A stretch of 64,000 nt of DNA from 3107 sp001483205 (lineage in GTDB: Bacteria > Pseudomonadota > Alphaproteobacteria > Rhodobacterales > Rhodobacteraceae), in contig OZ219809.1 of NCBI GenBank assembly GCA_964291375.2, forward strand, positions 1,798,001 through 1,862,000. Direction: 5' to 3'. A model generated the notes under the pieces. The model was not told where the DNA came from and ran no database searches. It saw nothing but the letters and a program-made list of their open reading frames with translations. Of this stretch, positions 42,999 through 51,021 are shown in pieces. Within the stretch, counting starts at the first letter, position 1; each line of letters starts with the position of its first letter. A program made the position numbers and the translations under genes.

Positions 42999-44441
42999 TC
43001 ACCCCGTCCCGGCCCCCGTTTCCGCCCCCTTGCGCCCGACCTTGTATTCGTCCGGGATCGGCATCCGGTTAAAGGCATCCAGCCCGGCGATTTTGTAAGC
43101 CTCGGCCAGGGTCGGATAATTAAACGTGTTCTCGACGAAATAATCCACCGTGCCCTTCAGATTAAGCACCGCCTGCGCGATATGGATCAGCTCCGTCGCG
43201 CCCTCACCCACAATCTGCACCCCCAGAATCCGGCGCGTCTTCAGGCTCACCAGCATTTTCAGCATCCCGTGCTCCAGCCCCATAATATGGCCGCGCGATG
43301 TTTCGCGAAACCGGGCGATGCCGACCTCATAGGGGATGCCGCGGGTCTGCAACTCTTCCTCTGACATGCCGCAGGTGGATATTTCCGGCACGGAATAAAT
43401 CCCGTAAGGAAACCACGGGCTTTCCGGCAGGGTCGGGGTCTCCAGCGCATGACAGGCGGCGACCCGCCCCTGCTGAAGCGCGGTTGAGGCCAGCGACGGA
43501 TGCCCGATCACATCGCCCGCCGCATAGATATGCGGCGTTGCGGTCTGATAGGTCTTGCGGTCCACGGCCAGCCGCCCGCGCGCATCGGCCTCAAGCCCCG
43601 CAGCCTTAAGATTGAGCGTCGCCGTCGCGCCGATCCGCCCGGCGGCAAACAGCAGCATTTCGGCGCGCACATGGCGGCCATTGTCCAGGCTGACCTCGAC
43701 ATGCTCGCCCATGTCCTCGATGTTCTCAATCGCCGAACCAAGGCGCAGATCAACGCCGTTTTCCCGGATTTGATGGGTAAACTCGCCGATCAGGGTCTTG
43801 TCGATGAACTCCAGAAAGGTTTCGCGCGATTCAATCAGCGTCACCCGCACGTCAAGCGCCGAGAACATCGTCGCATATTCAACACCGATCACGCCCGCAC
43901 CGACCACAATCAGGCTGCGCGGGATTTGCGCCATATCAAGGAACTCGTCACTGTCCACAATGGTGCGCCGGTTGAACGGCACCGTCTTCGGGCGATGGGT
44001 TCGGGTGCCGGTGGCGATCAGAAACCGCCCGGCACTCAGACGCGCCACATCCCCGGCCTCGGTCGCAACCTCAATCCTGTCCGGTCCGGTGAACCGCGCC
44101 GCCCCCGAAAGCGTATCGACATGGTTGCGGTTGAACTGGTGCTCCAGCACATCGACCTCGTATTCCAGCGTCTTGTGCAGACGAACCTTGAGGTCTTCGG
44201 CGCGGATTTCGTCCTTCACCCGATAGGCGCGCCCGTAAAAGCTGCGCTCGCGCCAGCCCGACAGGTTCAGCACCGTCTCGCGTAATGTCTTGGACGGAAT
44301 GGTGCCCGTATGCACCGACACCCCGCCCAGCCGGTCCTTGCGGTCAACCACCAGCACCCTGCGTTTCAGCTTACCGGCCTGAATACCGGCGGCGCGCCCC
44401 GCCGGGCCGCTGCCGATAATGATCAGATCATAATGGCTCAT
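42999..44441 (-). CDS. sthA: Soluble pyridine nucleotide transhydrogenase
   Basis: This 480-residue flavoprotein transfers hydride between NADPH and NAD+. Marks are IIIGSGPAGRAAGIQAGKL (FAD), LIVVGAGVIGVEYATMFSAL (NAD(P)) and IYAAGDVIGHPSLASTALQQG. At the site where lipoamide-type relatives carry CxxxxC, the sequence reads GGVSVHTGTIPSKTLRE with no cysteine, as expected for SthA rather than dihydrolipoamide dehydrogenase. The start at 44441 gives MSHYDLIIIGSGP; upstream open sequence is part of fghA. It is four bases downstream of fghA, so the two are co-transcribed. Confidence 0.93.
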   Translation of the reverse strand: MSHYDLIIIGSGPAGRAAGIQAGKLKRRVLVVDRKDRLGGVSVHTGTIPSKTLRETVLNLSGWRERSFYGRAYRVKDEIRAEDLKVRLHKTLEYEVDVLEHQFNRNHVDTLSGAARFTGPDRIEVATEAGDVARLSAGRFLIATGTRTHRPKTVPFNRRTIVDSDEFLDMAQIPRSLIVVGAGVIGVEYATMFSALDVRVTLIESRETFLEFIDKTLIGEFTHQIRENGVDLRLGSAIENIEDMGEHVEVSLDNGRHVRAEMLLFAAGRIGATATLNLKAAGLEADARGRLAVDRKTYQTATPHIYAAGDVIGHPSLASTALQQGRVAACHALETPTLPESPWFPYGIYSVPEISTCGMSEEELQTRGIPYEVGIARFRETSRGHIMGLEHGMLKMLVSLKTRRILGVQIVGEGATELIHIAQAVLNLKGTVDYFVENTFNYPTLAEAYKIAGLDAFNRMPIPDEYKVGRKGAETGAGTG

Positions 44442-44445
44442 GGGG

Positions 44446-45282
44446 CTACTCCGCCAGCAATGCGTCGGCGTGAAAGGCGATGTGATCTTCCATAAAGCTC
44501 GCCACGAAGAAATAGCTGTGGTCATAGCCCCTGTGCAGGCGAAAGATCATATCCTGCCGACGCCGGGCGGCGGCCCCGGCAAGGGCGGCGGGGTCAAGCT
44601 GTTCAAAGAACGGGTCATCGGTGCCCTGATCAATCAGCATCGGGCCTTCAAACCCCTTGTCGCGCATCAGCAGGGTTGCATCATGCGCGGCCCAGGCCGC
44701 CGGGTCATCCCCGAGATAGGCCGAGAACTGCCTGCGGCCCCAGTCGCTTTGGCTCGGGTGGGCAATCGGCGCAAAGGCCGAGACAGAGCGGTAACGCCCC
44801 GGCGGGCTGCGCATCGCCAGTGTCAGCGCGCCGTGACCGCCCATCGAATGACCGGTCAGCGCCTGCCGCTCTGCATCCAGCGGGAAAGCCTCAAAAACCA
44901 ACGCCGGAAGCTCTTCGGCCACATATTCCCACATGCGGAAATGCGCCGCCCACGGCTTTTGAGTGGCGTTGACGTAAAAACCCGCCCCCTGTCCCAGGTC
45001 ATAGGCGTCATCATCGGCCACCCCTGCGCCGCGCGGCGATGTGTCGGGGAAAACAAGCGCGATCCCCCTGTCCGCCGCATGGGCCTGCGCGCCCGCCTTG
45101 GTCATAGCGTTCTCGTGGGTGCAGGTCAGGCCGGACAGATACCACAGAACCGGCACCGGGCCGTCATGGGCCGCATCCGGCAGGAACAGGCCAAAGGTCA
45201 TGTCGCACCCGCAGGCCTGTGACCCGTGGGCATAGACCCCCTGCACGCCGCCGAAACAGCGGTTTTCCGATATGGTTTGCAT
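44446..45282 (-). CDS. fghA: S-formylglutathione hydrolase
   Basis: This 278-residue serine esterase hydrolyses S-formylglutathione in formaldehyde detoxification. The esterase D fold shows VLWYLSGLTCTHENAMTKAG (oxyanion region), TGHSMGGHGALTLA with the nucleophilic serine, a later Asp in IDQGTDDPFFEQL and the catalytic His in LHRGYDHSYFFVASFMEDH. The start at 45282 gives MQTISENRCFGGVQGVY, the common N-terminus. A long open extension to 45702 runs through the heptamer repeat of the next locus and was rejected. The partner glutathione-dependent dehydrogenase is not in the window. Confidence 0.93.
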   Translation of the reverse strand: MQTISENRCFGGVQGVYAHGSQACGCDMTFGLFLPDAAHDGPVPVLWYLSGLTCTHENAMTKAGAQAHAADRGIALVFPDTSPRGAGVADDDAYDLGQGAGFYVNATQKPWAAHFRMWEYVAEELPALVFEAFPLDAERQALTGHSMGGHGALTLAMRSPPGRYRSVSAFAPIAHPSQSDWGRRQFSAYLGDDPAAWAAHDATLLMRDKGFEGPMLIDQGTDDPFFEQLDPAALAGAAARRRQDMIFRLHRGYDHSYFFVASFMEDHIAFHADALLAE

Positions 45283-45479
45283 CCGTGGCACCTCTCTGTT
45301 GGCGATTGCCGCCTTTCCTAGCAGCCCGCGCGCGCCGCGCAAATGCCAAAACGTTCGGGCCGCGCGCCTTATGGTCAGGCCAAAACCATTGACCGGGATG
45401 ATCAGGCCAAAAATCGTTGATCGGCGCATCCGGCACTTGACATCCTCTTGGCTTTTGCTCAACAAGAGTGGCAAGAGCG

Positions 45480-45593
45480 ACAATCCCGCATCACGGTTGT
45501 GTCCTGATCGGGGGTGTATCTTGCTGGTCGGAAAATGCAGGGGTGTGAAATGGCATTGACAACACTGATTGATCCGGGTTCTGGTGCTATAAT
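45480..45593 (+). promoter_or_regulatory. Promoter cassette with extended -10, twin of 1142-1235
   Basis: TGCTATAAT ends at 45593 and is a perfect extended -10. TTGACA (45556-45561) is 26 bases upstream, too far for a paired -35, but is conserved with the cassette at 1.1-1.2 kb, as are GGTTGTGT, TGAAATGGC and TTGATCCGGGTT. Transcription should start near 45600, within the tandem repeat. Confidence 0.6.
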
Positions 45594-45594
45594 C

Positions 45595-45655
45595 AGCCGG
45601 GAGCCGGGAGCCGGGAGCCGGGAGCCGGGAGCCGGGAGCCGGGAGCCGGGAGCCG
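45595..45655 (+). repeat. Heptamer tandem repeat GGGAGCC, about 8.7 copies
   Basis: Sixty-one bases of perfect 7-bp repeats lie between the -10 element and the start codon of the barrel-protein gene, 86 bases before the ATG. The twin locus at 1101-1140 has three copies fewer. A change in copy number would alter the 5' end and folding of the mRNA leader. Confidence 0.92.
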
Positions 45656-45740
45656 CATCGTTTGTCCGCCGCGCCGCGCACATCCCGCAGCGACGCCCTC
45701 AACCATCCTCAACACCGAATGGCAAAATAAGGCTGACCCC

Positions 45741-47675
45741 ATGTTTCGCGTAACCAGTGCCCGGCGGGAAGGTTCATCCCGCACCAGCCCCGCTTTCCGC
45801 CTTTTCCCCGGCGTCTTTGCCCGCCTCACCCTCATACTGCTGGCGTTCATCGGCGCGATCAGCTTTGCCGCCCCCGCCGCCGCCGTCACGCTGGTCAGCA
45901 ATATCGTATCCGGCACCGAAACCGGCACCTTTGATAGCCAAGTTGCCCAAGGGTTCGTGACCGGCGACAACGCCAACGGCTATACCCTGACCCGGATCAC
46001 AATGGAGTATAATACCGGTGAAGTAGGTGGTGACGTTCCGACAGGACTGGACGCGGACCTGTATTCAAAGCACGCCACAAATGATGAGCCGGGCAGTAAG
46101 CTCTACGACCTGACCCTTTCAAACACCATCAGCGATAACCAGGACACGGCAGAGGCTGTTTTTACCGCGCCTTCCGGTACGACAATAACCCTCACGACCG
46201 GCACGACCTATTTCATCGTCATTACCACAACCAACACGCCCGTTGCTCAAGCCGTCACAAGCGGCACGGTTGGCCGCGAGGAAGAAGCGCTGTCCGGATG
46301 GAGCATCCACGACACGCGCCACGTATATGACTCCGCTAACTCGCAATGGATCACACGAAGAAGCGATAACCTGAACCCCTACCAGATCAAAGTTGAGGGC
46401 GAGGTGATAGCCAGCACCAACACCGCTGCGACGGGGGCACCGGCGATCACGGGTGACGCGGTTGTGGGCCGGACACTGACGGCGGGCGTGGGGACGATTG
46501 CGGACGCGGACAATCTGCCCGCGACAACGTTCCCGGATGGCTACAGCTTTCAGTGGGTGCGTCAGGACGATATGGCCGGGGCGGGTGCGACGGATATTGG
46601 GGGTGCGACCGAGCAGACCTACACGCTGGTTGCCGCCGATCTTGGCAAGCATATCTCGGTTCGGGTGAGCTTCACCGATGGGGGCGGCACGGCCGAAGCG
46701 CTGACCAGCGCTGCTGTCGGGCCGGTGACTGATGTGCCGCTGGTGAGCACTTTGGAAGAGTCGCGCAAGGAAGAGGCCACGGTTCTGTTGCGCCGCCATG
46801 TTGACCGTTTCGCCTCGGTGAGTTCGGGGGCGGCGCTCGGGCGGTTGCAGGGGCTGGCCCCGCCGACCACCGTCAATGCGCAGATCAGTGCGCGGAGCCA
46901 CAAGCTGGATGCGGGCTGGAATGGTGACGGTGCGAAGAGCAGCGGCTGGGCCGGATGGAGCCGCCTGTTCTATGGCTGGGTCGAGGGGCCGGGGGACGGC
47001 ACGGTGTATGACCTCTATCTTGGCGTTGACTGGCGCGCGCCCGATGGCCGCTATGTCATCGGCGGGCTGCTCGGCCATGAGGGCGCGGACCTGCGGCTCG
47101 ATGAGGGCGGGCGGTTCCGGTCGCGGATCACGCAGGTCGGCCTTTACGGCGCGACCTATCTGAGCGACGCGCTGATCCTTGATGGCGCATTGGCCTATGG
47201 GTTCGGCAGGCCGGAACTGTCGCAGGGCGGGGTGACGGCGGAATATGACACCCGCCGCCTGACCCTGCGCGCGGACCTGACCGGCGGCATAAGCTGGCGC
47301 GAGGGCGCGGTTGTGATTGAGCCGCAAGTGGGTGTGCTGCATGTGCAGGAGAAGCTCGGCGCATTCACCGACAGCGCTGGCGTATCGGGCGCGGCGGAAA
47401 CCCTGCGCCTGACCCGCCTCGGCATCGGCCCCCGGCTGACCTGGGCGCTGCCCGGGGGCGTATTTACCGGGCGGGCACGGGTCAACTGGGACCGGCATAA
47501 TCTGGAGGGCGACGGCGATAAGGCCTCTGACCTCTCCGCTTCGCTGGATGCCCGGCTGCGCTATGATCTTGAGGGCGGCCTCAGCGCCGAGTTTTTCGGG
47601 GCCGCTGACGGCATCGGCCTGTCCGGGGATCAGCAAACCTACACCGCAGGCGTCTCCATCAACTTCAGATTCTAG
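45741..47675 (+). CDS. Autotransporter-like outer membrane protein
   Basis: This 644-residue protein has a long signal peptide (LTLILLAFIGAISFAAPAAA). Residues about 50-215 share the anchor-type domain of the protein at the left edge of the window (SQVAQGFVTGDNANGYTLTRI). Next is an immunoglobulin-like module (GAPAITGDAVVGRTLTAGVG, YSFQWVRQDD, YTLVAADLGKHISVRVSFTD). The last 300 residues alternate polar and hydrophobic residues and end TYTAGVSINFRF, a terminal phenylalanine typical of outer-membrane barrels. Barrel features include FYGWVEGPGDGTVYDLYLGV and RYDLEGGLSAEFFGAADG. The passenger is short, so it may display a single adhesive or binding domain. AGGCTGACC precedes the start. Confidence 0.82.
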   Translation: MFRVTSARREGSSRTSPAFRLFPGVFARLTLILLAFIGAISFAAPAAAVTLVSNIVSGTETGTFDSQVAQGFVTGDNANGYTLTRITMEYNTGEVGGDVPTGLDADLYSKHATNDEPGSKLYDLTLSNTISDNQDTAEAVFTAPSGTTITLTTGTTYFIVITTTNTPVAQAVTSGTVGREEEALSGWSIHDTRHVYDSANSQWITRRSDNLNPYQIKVEGEVIASTNTAATGAPAITGDAVVGRTLTAGVGTIADADNLPATTFPDGYSFQWVRQDDMAGAGATDIGGATEQTYTLVAADLGKHISVRVSFTDGGGTAEALTSAAVGPVTDVPLVSTLEESRKEEATVLLRRHVDRFASVSSGAALGRLQGLAPPTTVNAQISARSHKLDAGWNGDGAKSSGWAGWSRLFYGWVEGPGDGTVYDLYLGVDWRAPDGRYVIGGLLGHEGADLRLDEGGRFRSRITQVGLYGATYLSDALILDGALAYGFGRPELSQGGVTAEYDTRRLTLRADLTGGISWREGAVVIEPQVGVLHVQEKLGAFTDSAGVSGAAETLRLTRLGIGPRLTWALPGGVFTGRARVNWDRHNLEGDGDKASDLSASLDARLRYDLEGGLSAEFFGAADGIGLSGDQQTYTAGVSINFRF

Positions 47676-47700
47676 GGCACCGCCCCACCAATATCATATG

Positions 47701-47755
47701 AAGACCTCTGCATATTGGCTCAGCCGGGCGGGACAATTTGGTCGCCGATGCTCCT
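47701..47755. repeat. Partial family A element after the barrel gene
   Basis: GAAGACCTCTGCATATTGGC, CAGCCGGGCGGGACAATTTG and GTCGCCGATG match one end of the family A element, starting 25 bases after the stop codon. The second terminus is missing. Confidence 0.6.
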
Positions 47756-47835
47756 TCGCCCGGCTGTGCTGGCAAGGCCTGCGCCTGATCACTGGCATTC
47801 GTCGGAACATTGAGCACACAAGACACCGCTCCCCG
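47755..47835 (+). pseudogene. Possible IS transposase fragment
   Basis: One frame reads LCWQGLRLITGIRRNIEH, close to a conserved DDE-transposase segment of the IS982 type (GL-x-LITGIRRNMK). No other part of an IS is visible. The match is short and made from memory. The rest of the interval to 47980 holds no gene I can support. Confidence 0.3.
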
Positions 47836-47980
47836 ACAAACGCATTCGCCCATATCCTGCCCTGCCCCACCGCTTACATGCCCGCAGAGCAGAAAGTCAA
47901 AATGAAGGTCGTCGCTTATCCATAATTCGGGTAGATATTGCAGGATACGGGATCAAAACCACCAACCCGTGGAGCAACAG

Positions 47981-50739
47981 ATGAACCCGGTAGAGATTGA
48001 AGAAGCCATATCAGCCCTGGCCGAACAACCGTTCGACCCCGGCGAATTTCCGTTCGCCTTCCTGGAGGCCTTCGGCAACAGGGCGACGACGATCAAACGC
48101 CTGCGCACCGGGTCAACCAACAAATCCGACCTTGGCGGCGTGCTGCAAACCAACAACATCCACATCAAGGTCTGCAATCCGGGCGCGGTGGCCGAAACGC
48201 TCATCGCCCTGCGCAACAGCCCCGCGACCACGCACAAACGCCACCGGGTCAAATTCATCCTCGCCACCGATGGCCTGACGCTGGAGGCCGAAAACCTGAA
48301 CTCAGGCGACACCATCGCCTGCAACTACACAGATTTCCCTGACCATTTCGGCACCTTCCTGCCCCTTGCGGGCATTTCCACCGTCAGACAAATCACCGAA
48401 AGCACGTTCGACATCAGGGCCACGGGCCGCCTCAACAAACTCTATATCGAACTTCTGAAACACAACCCCGACTGGGGCACCGCCGACCGCCGCCATGACA
48501 TGAACCGCTTCATGGCCCGGCTGATCTTTTGCTTTTTCGCCGAGGACACCTCGATCCTGAACCGCAAAGACCTCTTCACCCACACCGTCAGTCAAATGAG
48601 CGCCAACGACAGCTCTGACACCCATCAGATCATCTCTGAACTGTTCCGCGCCATGAAAACCCCCGCCACCGACCGCGCGGACGCAAAACTGCCCCGCTGG
48701 GCAAATGACTTCCCCTATGTGAACGGCGGGTTGTTTTCGGGCCGCACCGATGTGCCGCGCTTTTCCAGGGCCGCGCGCTCTTACCTGCTGCACATCGGCA
48801 GCCTCGACTGGACCAAAATCAACCCCGACATCTTTGGCTCCATGATCCAGGCCATCGCCGATGATGAGGAACGCGGCGCATTGGGGATGCACTACACATC
48901 CGTGTCCAATATCCTCAAGGTGCTCAACCCGCTCTTCCTTGATGATCTGCGCGCACAGCTTGAGGCGGCGGGCGACAACACCCGCAAACTGCTCAACCTG
49001 CGCGCCCGGATTGCCAAAATCCGCGTCTTTGACCCTGCCTGCGGATCGGGCAATTTCCTTGTCATCGCCTACAAGGAAATGCGCGTCATCGAGGCCGAGA
49101 TCAACCGGCGGCGTGACGAACCGAACCGGCGCACGGATATTCCGCTGACCAACTTTCGCGGCATTGAACTGCGTGATTTCCCCGCCGAGATCGCCCGCCT
49201 TGCGCTGATCATCGCCGAATATCAGAGCGACGTGCTGCATCGCGGACAGAAAGAGGCGCTGGCCGAATTTCTGCCGCTGGATGCCGAGAACTGGATCACC
49301 CAGGGCAATGCGCTCCGGCTGGAGTGGCTGAGCATCTGCCCGCCGACCGGCAAAACGGTGGATATGCGCGGCGAAGACCTGTTCATGTCGCCGTCGGAAA
49401 AGCCGCAGATCGATTTCGAGAATGAGGGCGGCGAAACCTATATCTGCGGCAACCCGCCCTATCTTGGCTCTACCTGGCAGGGCAGTGAACAGAAAGAAGA
49501 CCTGCAACACATCTTTGCGGGCAGGGTCAAAAACTGGAAGTCGCTGGATTACGTGGCGGGCTGGTTTATGAAGGCCGCCGACTATGGCCTGCACACCCGA
49601 TGCACGGCGGCATTTGTGTCCACCAATTCGATTTGTCAGGGGCAACAGGTGCCGATCCTCTGGCCCCCGATCCTTGCCACCGGGCAGGAAATCAGCTTTG
49701 CCCATACATCGTTCAAATGGGCCAACCTTGCCAGCCATAATGCAGGTGTGACTGTCGCCATCATCGCCATTTCAAACCGTGCAGGCCCGACGCGCAGGCT
49801 CTTTGCCCTGAATGAGCAGGGCGAGACGATGATGAAAGAGGCGGACAACATCAATGCCTATCTGGTGGCGGCGCCGAATGTCATCGTTCAGAAGGCCGGC
49901 AAGCCCCTGAACGGCTGCGCTGAAATGAGTCGCGGAAACATACCCGTTGACGGCGGCCATCTGCTTTTGAGCAGTGATGAGGTTGAGGCATTGGCGCTGA
50001 CGCCTGAACAACGCCGCCGCTTCATTCGCCGGATTTACGGCTCTAAAGAGTTCATTCGCGGGCTTGTGCGTTATTGCCTGTGGATCGGGGATCAGCATCT
50101 TGCAGAAGCCATGCAAATCCCCGCTATCAAGGCGCGTATTGAGGGCGTTCGGAAAATGCGCCTCTCCAGCCCAAGGAAGACCACGGTGGAAGCCGCAAAT
50201 TCATCGCATAAGTTTGGCGAAGTGCGTCAAACAGGGCGGAAACGAACAATCGTGGTGCCACGGGTCAGTTCCGAAACCGAGACTTTCTTCCGGTTGGATT
50301 GGCTGCTTCCCGAACGATTATAGGGGACCGAAACTTCGCCCTTTACGACGCCCCGCTGTGGAACATGGCGCTGATCGCCTCGCGCCTGCATTGGGTCTGG
50401 ATCGCTACGGTTTGTGTGCGGTTACGCACGGACTTCAGCTATTCCAACACCCTCGGCTGGAACACCTTCCCCGTCCCCAAACTGACCGAAAAGAACCGCG
50501 CCGATCTGACCCGCGCCGCCGAAGACATCCTGCTGGCCAGAGAAGCACATTTCCCCGCCACCATCGCCGATCTCTACAAAGCCGGTGCCATGCCCGAAAA
50601 CCTGCGCGCTGCCCATGACCGCAATGATGAGGTGCTGGAACGCATCTATATCGGCCGCCGCTTTCGCAATGACACCGAGCGGTTGGAAAAGCTGTTCGGG
50701 ATGTATACAAGGATGGTAACACGGGGTGGGGATACCTGA
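47981..50739 (+). CDS. Class I SAM-dependent DNA methyltransferase with apparent frameshift
   Basis: This large N6-adenine-type methyltransferase is about 919 residues if one frameshift is repaired. The AdoMet loop FDPACGSGNFLVIAYKEMR is near residue 350, and the catalytic CGNPPYLGS near residue 490. The long N-terminal region is typical of single-chain enzymes with built-in DNA recognition (type IIG- or BREX/DISARM-like). The first frame stops at 50323. The family continuation RDFLPVG, TIIGDRNFALYDAPLWNMAL and YSNTLGWNTFPVPKLT appears in the next frame from about 50283, and inserting one C in CCGAAACCGAGAC restores it. ATG 47981 follows TGGAG. It heads the methyltransferase-BrnT-helicase-nuclease locus and would protect self DNA. 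Confidence 0.88.
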
Positions 50740-51021
50740 ATGTTTGAATGGGATCCTGCAAAGAATGCCAGGAATATGGAAAAGCATCGTATCCGCTTTG
50801 AAGAAGCAAGGCATATCTTTGACGGACCGGTGCTGACCGGCACTGATCTACGCGACTATGGCGAGCAGCGTGAAATCAGCCTTGGTCGCCTCGAAAATGA
50901 AGTCGTTCTGTGTGTTGTCCATACCAAACGACAGGGTGTCACACGGATCATCTGTGCCCGAAAGGCCAACAGGAAGGAAAGGAGGCTTTTCGATGAGTAT
51001 ATCAAAAAGGCGGCTGGATGA
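50740..51021 (+). CDS. brnT: BrnT-family toxin
   Basis: This 93-residue protein matches BrnT, a RelE-like ribonuclease toxin: MFEWDPAKNARNMEKHRIRFEEARHIF at the start, LRDYGEQREISLGRL in the middle and VTRIICARKANRKERRLFDEY at the end, with the catalytic-type arginines and the R-K-A-x-x-x-E-R motif. It begins directly after the methyltransferase stop and overlaps the next gene by 29 bases, the usual brnT-brnA arrangement. The antitoxin gene that should follow survives only as the front of the helicase fusion, so how the toxin is neutralised is unclear. Confidence 0.9.
   Translation: MFEWDPAKNARNMEKHRIRFEEARHIFDGPVLTGTDLRDYGEQREISLGRLENEVVLCVVHTKRQGVTRIICARKANRKERRLFDEYIKKAAG

Noticed and set aside
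45283..45479. Possible gene between fghA and the promoter cassette
   Set aside because: Only short frames without starts are present; this is ordinary divergent intergenic DNA.
45556..45593. TTGACA and TATAAT as a normal -35/-10 pair
   Set aside because: The spacing is 26 bases at both loci, so the extended -10 alone is the likelier core promoter.
44446..45702. 418-residue version of S-formylglutathione hydrolase
   Set aside because: The extra 140 residues translate the heptamer repeat and promoter of the divergent locus; the family start is at 45282.
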